64,000 bases of DNA from Orlajensenia sp037404875 (GTDB lineage: Bacteria; Actinomycetota; Actinomycetes; Actinomycetales; Microbacteriaceae), in contig NZ_JBBELO010000019.1 of assembly GCF_037404875.1 (NCBI RefSeq), positions 85,502 through 149,501 on the forward strand, in the 5' to 3' direction. The notes below the pieces were generated by a model, which was given only the letters and a program-made list of their open reading frames with translations, made no database searches and was not told the DNA's origin. Both the position numbers and the translations under genes were made by a program. Positions 33,841-42,106 of the stretch are shown piece by piece. Numbering within the stretch: position 1 is the first letter of the stretch; every line of letters begins with the position of its first letter.

Positions 33841-34389
33841 GTGAGTTCTCCGTTCCCCCTCGCCCATCGTGGCAAGCCCGGCTACAACGTCGAGCAGGTC
33901 GACGCCTTCCTTCTCAAGGCCCGCGCCGCCTACGACTCCCAGCCCGGCGAAGGGGTGCTGAGCGCCGACGACATCCGTCGGACGGCGTTCTCGATGCAGA
34001 AGGGCGGCTACTCCACCCAGCACGTCGATGCGGCTCTCGAGCGGCTCGAGGACGCCTTCGCGACGCGCGAGCGGGAGCACGCGCTGCAGGCCCTCGGGAA
34101 CGAGCAGTGGTACCGCGAGGCGCGGGCGACGGCGCAGGTCATCCTCAATCGGCTCGACCGCCCGAAGGGTCACCGTTTCGAGCGCACCTCGGTGCTCACC
34201 GTCGGTTACAGCACGGCCGACGTCGATCGGTTCGCGGCCAAGCTCACCCGCTACTTCCAGGACGGCTATCCGCTCTCGGTCGACGACGTGCGCACGATCG
34301 TGTTCCGGCCCCAGCGCGGCGGGTATCGCGAGGCGCAGGTGGATGTCGTGCTCGACAGCGTCGTCGACGTCATGCTCGCCGTTCGCTGA
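33841..34389 (+). CDS. DivIVA-domain repeat protein
   Basis: 182 residues holding two copies of a DivIVA-like motif. Copy 1: GYNVEQVDAFL ... LSADDIRRTAFSMQKGGYSTQHVDAALERL. Copy 2: GYSTADVDRFAAKL ... LSVDDVRTIVFRPQRGGY. A short helical linker with QWYREA joins them. No membrane segment or long coiled coil is seen. DivIVA motifs bind curved membrane or partner proteins at poles and septa, so a cell-division or polar role is inferred. Confidence 0.8.
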   Translation: MSSPFPLAHRGKPGYNVEQVDAFLLKARAAYDSQPGEGVLSADDIRRTAFSMQKGGYSTQHVDAALERLEDAFATREREHALQALGNEQWYREARATAQVILNRLDRPKGHRFERTSVLTVGYSTADVDRFAAKLTRYFQDGYPLSVDDVRTIVFRPQRGGYREAQVDVVLDSVVDVMLAVR

Positions 34390-34442
34390 TGCGGCGTTGC
34401 CGTCTGGCCGAACCACGGGGCATCCGTTAGCATCGAGGAATC

Positions 34443-35171
34443 GTGGGTAGGCATTCGAGTGATCCGGCGCCCCGCACCGCCGTCGTGGTGTCGGGGCCGC
34501 GATCTGTGATGCCCCAGCCGGTCGTCGTTCGCAGCGCACCGATTGTCCCTCCCAAACGCCCCGCACGGCGCAGCAGAGCGGTGCTGTTCGCGTTCGCGTT
34601 CGCCGCCTCCGCCGCCTTCGTGCTCGTGAACATCGTCGATCCGTACTCCGGTGCGACGGCGTCGCCCTACTTCAAGGTGGCCGGGCGTTTCAACGGCGAG
34701 GCCGTCCAGGCGCTGTCTGTCGGCACCGTGATCGACGCGCAGATCGTGCGCGAGGGATACGTCGTCACCGCGAAGCCGCCACCACCACCACCGCCTCCGC
34801 CCGCCGCGGAGCCGGCGTCGAGTTCGTCGAGCCAGCGCTCGGCCGCTCCCCGGGCAGGCACGCCCGATCCCGGCAGCGCCAAGGCGATCGGCCTCGAGAT
34901 GGTGCACGCCCGGGGCTGGAGCGACGACGAGTACAGCTGCCTGGTCTCGCTGTGGGATCGCGAGTCGCACTGGAACGTGTACGCGTCCAACGGCAGTTCC
35001 GGTGCGTACGGCATTCCGCAGGCCCTTCCCGGATCCAAGATGGCCTCGGCAGGGGATGACTGGGAGACCAACCCCGCCACCCAGATCGCCTGGGGCCTCG
35101 GCTACATCTCCGGCCGCTACGGCAGTCCGTGCGGCGCCTGGGCGCACTCCGAGGACATGGGCTGGTACTGA
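34443..35171 (+). CDS. Secreted lysozyme-like (transglycosylase-type) protein
   Basis: 242 residues. A cytoplasmic N-terminal about 40 residues and one TM or signal anchor at about 45-63 precede a proline-rich linker with nine consecutive prolines, then a C-terminal lysozyme-like domain with SLWDRESHWNVYASNGSSGAYGIPQ and WGLGYISGRYGSPCGAW. The Glu of WDRESHW is the likely catalytic residue. This domain occurs in actinobacterial resuscitation and aggregation-promoting factors. GTG start with GAGG close upstream. Confidence 0.85.
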   Translation: MGRHSSDPAPRTAVVVSGPRSVMPQPVVVRSAPIVPPKRPARRSRAVLFAFAFAASAAFVLVNIVDPYSGATASPYFKVAGRFNGEAVQALSVGTVIDAQIVREGYVVTAKPPPPPPPPPAAEPASSSSSQRSAAPRAGTPDPGSAKAIGLEMVHARGWSDDEYSCLVSLWDRESHWNVYASNGSSGAYGIPQALPGSKMASAGDDWETNPATQIAWGLGYISGRYGSPCGAWAHSEDMGWY

Positions 35172-35179
35172 GCCCGTCC

Positions 35180-35185
35180 TAGACT
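35180..35185 (+). promoter_or_regulatory. -10 element TAGACT, leaderless small gene
   Basis: TAGACT followed by six bases and ATG 35192. Same layout as at trmD, mnmA and ligA. Confidence 0.5.
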
Positions 35186-35191
35186 GGAGGC

Positions 35192-35485
35192 ATGCCCCGC
35201 TCGAACCGGCCCTCACGCGGCCGCGGGCGTCCAGAGCCCGACGATGACCTCGGTCGGCTGCTCGCGGGGTTCAAGCGCACGGAGACCAAGCGCGACGGTG
35301 CCTGGAACGTGCAGCCGGTCAGCGCGGAGAAGGCGCTGAAGCCCTACGTCTGCCCGGGTTGCTCGCTCACCGTCGAGGTCGGCACCGCCCACGTCGTCGC
35401 CTGGCGAGCGGATGCCCTGCTCGGCGACGCGGCGGCCCTCGCCGACCGTCGGCACTGGCACACCCACTGCTGGCGCATCCACTGA
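35192..35485 (+). CDS. Small zinc-ribbon-like protein
   Basis: 97 residues: a basic, arginine/proline-rich N-terminus, then YVCPGCSLTVEVGTAHVVAW and RRHWHTHCWRIH. The C-x2-C and H-x-H-x2-C pattern would bind one zinc. Proteins of this shape are common in actinobacteria beside lysozyme-like genes, sometimes annotated as ATP/GTP-binding without basis. Function unknown. Confidence 0.7.
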   Translation: MPRSNRPSRGRGRPEPDDDLGRLLAGFKRTETKRDGAWNVQPVSAEKALKPYVCPGCSLTVEVGTAHVVAWRADALLGDAAALADRRHWHTHCWRIH

Positions 35486-35511
35486 GGATGGCCCGAGACG
35501 ATGAGGACCGG

Positions 35512-36282
35512 ATGAGCGCAGAGACCGCGGCCACGGAGCCGATCGAGATCCGTGGGGGCGTCCAGCTTCCCGCCCGGCGGGAGGAGATCGAGCTGCGCAC
35601 GAGTGACGGGTTGAGACTCGTCGGCGAACTCGCCTCACCGCTGCAGGCTGCGCCGGTCGCCACGCTCGTCACACTGCATCCGCTGCCGACGCACGGCGGC
35701 TTCATGGACTCGCACATCCTGCGCAAGGCCGCCGGCCGGCTGCCGGCGCTGGCCGATCTCGCCGTGCTGCGCTTCAACACACGGGGTACGGCCTCTCCGC
35801 GCGGACGCAGCGATGGCGCCTTCGGCGACGGCGTCACCGAGAGCGAAGACGTCGCAGCCGCGATGGAGTTCGTCGCCGAGCGCGGGTTGCCCCATCCGTG
35901 GCTCCTCGGATGGTCGTTCGGCACCGAGCTCGCCATCAAGTACGGCCCCGAGCATCCGATCGAGGGTGCGATCCTGCTCTCGCCGCCGCTGCATCGGGCG
36001 AGCGCGCACGACCTGGCCGAATGGGCCGGGGACGGTCGTAGGCTGATCGCCCTCATTCCCGAATTCGACGACTACCTGCGTCCGCCCGAAGCCCGCGAGG
36101 CGTTCGCGGTCGTTCCCGACGCCGAACTCATCGCCGTGGACGGAGGCAAGCACCTCTGGGTGGGGGAGAGCCAGACCCTTCGCGTGCTCAACGAGATCGT
36201 GCGCGCCGTCAATCCCGGCGCCCTCCCGCTGCCGACGCAGTGGCCGCCGCCCGGAGGGCTCGAGGGCGCTCCGATCGCCTAG
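35512..36282 (+). CDS. Alpha/beta hydrolase
   Basis: 256-residue soluble hydrolase. VATLVTLHPLPTHGG gives the oxyanion-hole strand, GWSFGTE the nucleophile elbow, and GGKHLWVGE the catalytic His. This resembles YtfL/esterase-like proteins of broad range; substrate unknown. ATG 35512 is preferred over 35488 because GAGG is spaced five bases from it. Its TAG stop overlaps the stop of the convergent permease gene. Confidence 0.82.
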   Translation: MSAETAATEPIEIRGGVQLPARREEIELRTSDGLRLVGELASPLQAAPVATLVTLHPLPTHGGFMDSHILRKAAGRLPALADLAVLRFNTRGTASPRGRSDGAFGDGVTESEDVAAAMEFVAERGLPHPWLLGWSFGTELAIKYGPEHPIEGAILLSPPLHRASAHDLAEWAGDGRRLIALIPEFDDYLRPPEAREAFAVVPDAELIAVDGGKHLWVGESQTLRVLNEIVRAVNPGALPLPTQWPPPGGLEGAPIA

Positions 36283-37343
36283 AGCTCGTTCTGGCGCGGG
36301 ATGACGACCTGCTTGATGATCAGCAGGATCGACGCCGCCACCGGAATGGCGATCAGGGCTCCGAGCAGGCCGAGCAGCGACCCTCCCGCCAACGCGGCGA
36401 TGACCACGACCGCGCCGGGCACCGACACCGCCCTGCTCATGATGCGCGGGGAGAGCACGTATGCCTCCACCTGCATGTAGATGGCGTAGTAGATCGCGGC
36501 AGCCAGAGCGGTGGGGATCGACCCGAGCCCTGGGATGAGGCAGACGAGCACGATGATGATCGATCCCGAGAGCGTGCCGACCAGCGGGATGATCGAGAAG
36601 AAGAACGCCAGGAACGCCAGCACCGCAGGGAACGGCGCCTGGATGATGGTCAGATAGATGAAGCTGAGCACGCCGTTGATGAGGCCGAGGCTGGCCTGCC
36701 CCATCACGAATCGGCCGACGGATGCGGTGATCTGCTCGGTGAGGTCGGCGAACCGCTCGCGCTTGGACGCCGGCACGAGCTGATAGGTCGCGCGCTTCAT
36801 CGTGCCGAGCGACGCGGCGAAGTACAGCATGAGGATGAGCACGATGATGACGGCGAACACGCCGGATCCGATCGCGAGGCCGACGCTCAGCACGCCGCCC
36901 GCGAGGGCGCCGATCTTCGTCGGGTCGTTGACGAAGTCGTTGACGGCGGTCTCGACGTTCTGGGCGATCTCGTCGATCTTCAATGCCGGGAACTGCTGCT
37001 GCAGCTGTTTGACGAGGTCACCGCTCGTGATCGCGTCGACGATGCGCGGAATCTGGTCGATGAGCTTCGAGGTCTCGCTCACGATGATGGGCACGACGAG
37101 CAGCACGAGACCGGCGATCAAGGCGAGCAGCACGACGAGCACGATGAGGATCGCGGCCCACCGCGGAATGCGCTTGCGCTCCAGCCAGCTGATGATCGGG
37201 TCCAGCCCGAGGGCGAGGAAGAGCGCCGCTCCGATGTAGGTCAGGATGGTGGAGAGCTGCGTGATCGAGACGAGGATCAGGAAACCCAGGCCGACTCCGA
37301 GCGTTCCGATCAGTCCGAGGCGAAAGGCGTTGTGGATCTTCAT
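36279..37343 (-). CDS. AI-2E family transporter (TqsA/PerM-like permease)
   Basis: 354 residues, with about seven TM segments: pairs near 10-50 and 60-85, then several from 150 to 330 (IIPLVGTLSGSIIIVLVCL, GALIAIPVAASILLI). The central hydrophilic loop with LIDQIPRIVDAI and PALKIDEIAQNVETAV is typical. Members export autoinducer-2 or act as Na+/H+ antiporters; the substrate is not clear. Its stop codon overlaps the opposing hydrolase stop. Confidence 0.88.
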   Translation of the reverse strand: MKIHNAFRLGLIGTLGVGLGFLILVSITQLSTILTYIGAALFLALGLDPIISWLERKRIPRWAAILIVLVVLLALIAGLVLLVVPIIVSETSKLIDQIPRIVDAITSGDLVKQLQQQFPALKIDEIAQNVETAVNDFVNDPTKIGALAGGVLSVGLAIGSGVFAVIIVLILMLYFAASLGTMKRATYQLVPASKRERFADLTEQITASVGRFVMGQASLGLINGVLSFIYLTIIQAPFPAVLAFLAFFFSIIPLVGTLSGSIIIVLVCLIPGLGSIPTALAAAIYYAIYMQVEAYVLSPRIMSRAVSVPGAVVVIAALAGGSLLGLLGALIAIPVAASILLIIKQVVIPRQNEL

Positions 37344-37408
37344 CGGTGCAGCTCCATCCGAGGGTGTCGACTCAGACTACCGGCCGTTGCGTGCCTCACT
37401 GGGAGCGC

Positions 37409-39022
37409 TCACTCGGTGTCGGCGACGACCTGTTCCGCCTGGGTGAGAACCCCGCGCAGGCTTTCGAAGTAGCCGGCGATGGCGTCGCGTTCGATCCGGA
37501 TCTGCGAGAGGCGATCCTCGGCGTCGGCGACGAGCAGGCGGGTGCGCTCATCGGCCTCGTCGATGCGAGCCTTGGCGTCGTCCTCGGCGCGGGCGAGAAG
37601 GGCGGAAGCCTCCTCCTCGGCCTTCTCGCGCAGCGCCTTGGCATCGGCCTTGGCGCCCGTGTCGAGGCGGTCGGCCTCGGCGCGGGAATCGTTGGTGCGC
37701 GCGATCGCCGCGGCGAGCTGCGCGTTGGCATCGTCGAGGTACTTCTGGGTCTGGGCGACGGCCTCCTGGTGACGGGAGAGGTGGTCCTGCTCCGCCTCGT
37801 CGCGCCGCGCCTTCAGCTCGACGTCGAGGTCGATGCGGGCCTGCTCGATCTCACGGCGCAGGCGTGCCAGGTCGTGATCGGTCTTCTTGCGCATGGCGCC
37901 GAGCTGGTTCTCGAGGTCGATGCGCGCCTGCTCGGCGTCGGCTTCGAAGTCGGCCTTGGCCTGTTCGTGCTCGAGCGTGAAGTCGGCACGGGACTGCTCG
38001 ATGTCGGCGTCGTGGCGTGCGTGGGCCCGGGCGAGTTCGTGCTCGAGCTTCTGCTTGGCCGTCTCGGAGAGGCGGCCCAGGTCGGTCGCGGACTGCTCGC
38101 GCTCGAGTGCCAGCTCGGCACGGGCGGCATCGATCTCGCGGTCCAGGTCGGTGCGGCGCTGCTCGAGCTCGTGCTCGAGCGCCACGCGCGCCTCGGCCGT
38201 CTCGGCCTCGATGTGCTGTCGCGCCTCCGCGGTCTCACGCGCGAGGTCGAGGCGCGCCTGCTCGGTCTCGGCAGCGAGGTCCAGGCGCACCTGCTCGCTC
38301 TCGCGCGCGAGGTCCGCGCGGGCCTGGTCGAGCTCGAGCGCCACCTCGGCGCGGGTCTGCTCCGTCTCGCGCGAGAGGTTGGCCGCGGCATCCCTGGCCT
38401 CCGACGCCTCGCGCTCGGCGACGACACGCACCTCGGCGGCCTCACGTTCGGCCTCGGCGCGGATCGCAGCGGTCTCGCGCTTGGCCGTCGCACGCAGCTC
38501 GGCTGCCTCGGTGGCAACGGCGCCGCGGATGGCGGCAGCGTCGCGCGTGGCGTCCTGGGTGAGCATCTCGGCGGCGTCGCCCGCACGGGTGAGGATCTCG
38601 TCGGCCTCGATGCGGGCGGACTCCAGCAGGCGCCCGGCCTTCGCCCGGGCCTCGCCGAGGGTGCGCTCGGCGTGCTCGCCGGCGTCGCGGCGCATCTTCT
38701 CGACGTCTGAGCTCGCCGACGTGCGCAGCTTCTCGGCATCGATGTCGGCCTGGGCGATCAGCCGCGTGGACTGCTCCTCGGCGACGCGCAGGGTGTTCTC
38801 GAGCTTGGTGCCGAGTCCCGTGAACGTCGGGCTTCCGACCTCCTCGAGTTCAGCGGTCAGTTCATCGATGCGATTGTTCAGGCGCTTGACCTGGGCGGCG
38901 GCCTCGTTCGAGCGGTCGTTCGCGCTGATGACCTCGCGTCGCAGGGTCTGCAGGGCCTTCTCGACCTCGTCGCGGTCGTACCCGCGGAAGACCTGCGTGA
39001 ACTCTGTCTCTTCGCCTGCCAC
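37409..39022 (-). CDS. Hendecad-repeat coiled-coil protein, polar scaffold candidate
   Basis: 537 residues, almost wholly alpha-helical. An N-terminal DivIVA-like segment (FTQVFRGYDRDEVEKAL at 8-24) is followed by a coiled coil. From about residue 182 to 400 an 11-residue unit repeats, with consensus xExEQxRxDLA; for example RESEQVRLDLA, AETEQARLDLA and RETAEARQHIE lie in register. The C-terminus is a more ordinary heptad coil. Similar architecture is found in Streptomyces polar proteins Scy and FilP. GTG 39022 has AAGGAG five bases upstream. No TM segment. Confidence 0.82.
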   Translation of the reverse strand: MAGEETEFTQVFRGYDRDEVEKALQTLRREVISANDRSNEAAAQVKRLNNRIDELTAELEEVGSPTFTGLGTKLENTLRVAEEQSTRLIAQADIDAEKLRTSASSDVEKMRRDAGEHAERTLGEARAKAGRLLESARIEADEILTRAGDAAEMLTQDATRDAAAIRGAVATEAAELRATAKRETAAIRAEAEREAAEVRVVAEREASEARDAAANLSRETEQTRAEVALELDQARADLARESEQVRLDLAAETEQARLDLARETAEARQHIEAETAEARVALEHELEQRRTDLDREIDAARAELALEREQSATDLGRLSETAKQKLEHELARAHARHDADIEQSRADFTLEHEQAKADFEADAEQARIDLENQLGAMRKKTDHDLARLRREIEQARIDLDVELKARRDEAEQDHLSRHQEAVAQTQKYLDDANAQLAAAIARTNDSRAEADRLDTGAKADAKALREKAEEEASALLARAEDDAKARIDEADERTRLLVADAEDRLSQIRIERDAIAGYFESLRGVLTQAEQVVADTE

Positions 39023-39279
39023 ATCTGCTCCTTCGTCGGACGCGGAACTGCACGCGCCGAGACCCGATACTAGTGGGCGGAGCGGGATGGCCTTGAACCG
39101 CGAACACGGGCCATTCAGCGTCCATGGAGGCCGCGCCCAGCGTGATCGGATAGCCTGATGTGTCTGTGTCTGCCGCCGGGGGCCCGATGTCCGAGCCCCG
39201 AGTGCAGGCCCGATGGCCCGCCCGGACCCGTCCGAGACGTGGGACCTCGCGGCCTCGGCGGCCCTGGAGGAGAGATTTC

Positions 39280-41127
39280 GTGCGATTCGTTCTAGCCATC
39301 GCGGCATTCGTCGTCGCGGCAGCGATGATCGCGCTGGGCATCGCCCAGCGCACCGTGCTGCTCGAGGCCTCGAGCGTGAGCATGTCGGCACGCGTGACCG
39401 ACGAGGCCCCGTACGCCGTCATCGATTCGGCAACGCTGCGCAGTCATCCCGGTGCCCAGACCGTCACCGTGAGCGGCGCCCCGACGACCTTCCTCGCCCT
39501 CGGCCGCACCGCCGACGTGGCCGCCTGGATCGGTGACGAGACCTCATCGACCATCGGCTACGACGCCAAGAAGCGCACGCTCGTCGTGAGCACGGATGCC
39601 GCGACCACGGCTCCCACGAGTACGCCGACGGCGACGCCGACTCCCGCCACGCCCGCAACGCCCGCACCGACCGCCGACGCGGCGCCTGCGAGCGCCAACC
39701 CCGAGGGCAGCGACCTGTGGCTCGATGAGTACACCGGTAAGAAGAGCCTGACCGCCCAGGTGAACGTTCCGGACGGGTACGCGCTGCTCGTGGCCTCCGA
39801 TGGCACCAAGCCGGCGCCGACGAGCGTGCGCATCACCTGGCCGCTCGACAACTCCACCCCGTGGGCCGGCCCGCTCATCCTCGGCGGCATCATCCTCCTC
39901 GTGGTCGGCCTGATCAGCTACATCTGGGCGATCCTGCACCTGCGGCGCTCCCGTCGCCCGCGCCGCAACATGCCGAAGGGTCCTCGCCGGCCGCGGCTGC
40001 CCCGCGCGCCGCGTCCGAAGACCATCAAGGAGGTCACGGCGAGCCCCGACAAGCGTGCGCTCGGACGGGCTCCGCGCCTCGCGGTCCTGCCCGTCGCCCT
40101 CATCGGCGCGCTCGCTCTCTCGGGATGCTCTGCCGACTTCTGGCCGGGGGCGGCGCCGTCCACTGCTCCCGCGGCTTCGGCATCCGCCAGCCCGACGACC
40201 ACTGCCGACCCGACGGGTGAGGCGCTGAAGCCCCCCGCCGTCACGGTTCCGCAGCTCGAGCGCATCGTGCGCAAGATCGCGGTGGTCGCGGCCGACTCCG
40301 ACGCGAAGCTCGACCTCGACACGCTGAAGACCCGGTTCGCCGGGCCCGCCCTCGAGCTGCGCGAGGCCAACTACAAGGTGCGCTCGACGCTCGCGGAGTA
40401 CCCGGCGCCCGATGCCATCCCGGCCGCGCCCGTCGAGCTCACCGTTCCGCAGCAGACGGATTCCTGGCCGCGCGTGGTCATGACGGTCATCCAGAACAAG
40501 GACGACCCGACCACGAAGCCGACCGCCCTCGTGCTCTCCCAGGCCGGCCCTCGCGAGAACTACGTCGTGCGCTATGCGGTCGCCCTCGCCGCCGACGCGA
40601 CCGTGCCGGGGATGGCGCCGGCCAGCATCGGCTCGCCGATCGTCGCACCCGACTCCGAGTTCCTGCTGCTGCCCCCGAACCAGGTGGCGACGGCGTACGC
40701 CGACGTCATGATGAACGGCGACAAGAGCCAGTACTACCCGCTCTTCGACACCGAGCACGACGCGTTCCTTCCCCAGGTCGGCGTCGCCTACAAGGACAAG
40801 CGGCGCGCGGAACTGCCCGCGACCGCGTCGATCGAGTTCACCAACGCGCCCGGCAAGGGACGCACGATCTCGCTGGCGACCAACGACAACGGTGCCCTCG
40901 TCACGGCGAACATCAACGAGACCGAGACGGTGCGCCCCACCGACGGCGGGACGGTGTCGCCGCAGAACGCGGCCAAGGCATACTCGGGGGTGGAGAATTC
41001 GACGAAGGGCGTCACCCAGACCTTCGGAGACCAGCTCCTGTTCTACGTTCCGCCCACCGGCTCGACCGAGAAGATCACCCTTCTCGGTTTCGCCCAGGGC
41101 CTGACCTCAGCTGCGGAGGCGCCGTGA
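39280..41127 (+). CDS. Membrane protein with an internal lipobox
   Basis: 615 residues of unknown function. N-terminal TM at about 3-22, an extracellular domain, an alanine/threonine/proline-rich linker, a second TM near 198-217, and a basic cytoplasmic segment. Then comes a second signal-like stretch ending in LALSGCSAD (Cys283), with a typical lipobox. The rest (about 330 residues) looks like a secreted beta-rich domain. GTG 39280 is chosen because GGAGGAGAG lies five bases upstream. It overlaps the thioredoxin-like gene by four bases. Confidence 0.75.
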   Translation: MRFVLAIAAFVVAAAMIALGIAQRTVLLEASSVSMSARVTDEAPYAVIDSATLRSHPGAQTVTVSGAPTTFLALGRTADVAAWIGDETSSTIGYDAKKRTLVVSTDAATTAPTSTPTATPTPATPATPAPTADAAPASANPEGSDLWLDEYTGKKSLTAQVNVPDGYALLVASDGTKPAPTSVRITWPLDNSTPWAGPLILGGIILLVVGLISYIWAILHLRRSRRPRRNMPKGPRRPRLPRAPRPKTIKEVTASPDKRALGRAPRLAVLPVALIGALALSGCSADFWPGAAPSTAPAASASASPTTTADPTGEALKPPAVTVPQLERIVRKIAVVAADSDAKLDLDTLKTRFAGPALELREANYKVRSTLAEYPAPDAIPAAPVELTVPQQTDSWPRVVMTVIQNKDDPTTKPTALVLSQAGPRENYVVRYAVALAADATVPGMAPASIGSPIVAPDSEFLLLPPNQVATAYADVMMNGDKSQYYPLFDTEHDAFLPQVGVAYKDKRRAELPATASIEFTNAPGKGRTISLATNDNGALVTANINETETVRPTDGGTVSPQNAAKAYSGVENSTKGVTQTFGDQLLFYVPPTGSTEKITLLGFAQGLTSAAEAP

Positions 41128-42095
41128 GTGACCTGCCCCCGTCGACGGCGCACCTGCGCGGAGCCGTCGACCTGTCCGGACTCGTGAACCGTCCCCAGGC
41201 GCCGGCCGGCGCAGCTCCCGGTGCTCCGGGTGCCGCCCCGGCGGCACCCGGTGCCCCGGTGCAGGTGCCGAGCCTGACGCTCGCGGCGACGGATGCGACC
41301 TTCGGCGACGTGCTCGAGCTCTCGATGCAGGTGCCGGTGATCGTCGACCTCGGCGCATCGTGGGCCGAGCAGTCTCGCGAGTTCACCGCCCTGCTGCAGC
41401 GGGTCATCCGCGAACTCGGCGGCCGGCTCGTGCTCACGAGCGTTGAGGCGGAGGCCAACCCCCAGCTGGCTCAGGCCTTCCGGGCGCAGTCCGTTCCGAC
41501 CGTCGCCGCGCTCGTCGGCGGCCAGCCGGTTCCCCTCTTCGCCGGCATCCTCCCCGAGGACCAGCTGCGCGGGGTGCTCGAACAGGTGCTCGCCCTTGCG
41601 GCGCAGAACGGTGTGGCGGGCGTGGCCGTTGCCGCCGACGGCGGGTCAGCCGAGCCGGCCGATGAGCCCGCTCCCACGCCGCTGCCCCCGCACCACGCCG
41701 AGGCGTACGCCGCGATCGAGACAGGCGACTACCAAGCGGCGATCGGGCACTACAAGACGGCGCTCGCCCAGAACCCCGGCGACCACGACGCCGTCGCCGG
41801 ACTCGCACAGGCCAGCCTGCTGGCCCGTCTGCAGGGCAAGACGCTCGACGCGATCCGCTCCGCTGCCGCCGCAGCACCGAACGACCTCGACGCCGTGCTC
41901 GACGTGGCCGACCTCGACCTCTCGGGCGGCCACATCGACGACGCGTTCGACCGCCTGCTCACCCTCTTCCCGCGTCTGGATGCGCCGGGCAAGAACCGGG
42001 TGCGCGAGCGCCTGCTCGAGCTCTTCGAGGTCGTCGGCATCGACGATCCGCGCGTGAGCGCGGCGCGCCGCCGCCTCACCTCGCTCCTCTACTGA
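41124..42095 (+). CDS. Tetratricopeptide thioredoxin-like co-chaperone (CnoX/YbbN type)
   Basis: 323 residues. A low-complexity alanine/proline N-terminus is followed by a thioredoxin fold (PVIVDLGASWAEQSREF ... FRAQSVPTVAALVGGQPV) and C-terminal TPR helices (AYAAIETGDYQAAIGHYKTALAQNPGDHD). The active-site CxxC is replaced by SWAEQ, so it cannot act as a disulfide reductase. YbbN-like proteins bind unfolded proteins and hand them to GroEL. GTG start overlaps the preceding gene (GTGA). Confidence 0.85.
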   Translation: MSDLPPSTAHLRGAVDLSGLVNRPQAPAGAAPGAPGAAPAAPGAPVQVPSLTLAATDATFGDVLELSMQVPVIVDLGASWAEQSREFTALLQRVIRELGGRLVLTSVEAEANPQLAQAFRAQSVPTVAALVGGQPVPLFAGILPEDQLRGVLEQVLALAAQNGVAGVAVAADGGSAEPADEPAPTPLPPHHAEAYAAIETGDYQAAIGHYKTALAQNPGDHDAVAGLAQASLLARLQGKTLDAIRSAAAAAPNDLDAVLDVADLDLSGGHIDDAFDRLLTLFPRLDAPGKNRVRERLLELFEVVGIDDPRVSAARRRLTSLLY

Positions 42096-42106
42096 GCTCT
42101 CGAGCC

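Noticed and set aside
36279..36282. Overlapping convergent stop codons of the hydrolase and permease genes
   Set aside because: Real but ordinary in compact genomes; noted in the gene entries only.
37823..38479. 33-bp DNA periodicity as a non-coding tandem repeat or CRISPR-like array
   Set aside because: The period is the coding of hendecad units in frame; units differ at many synonymous sites.
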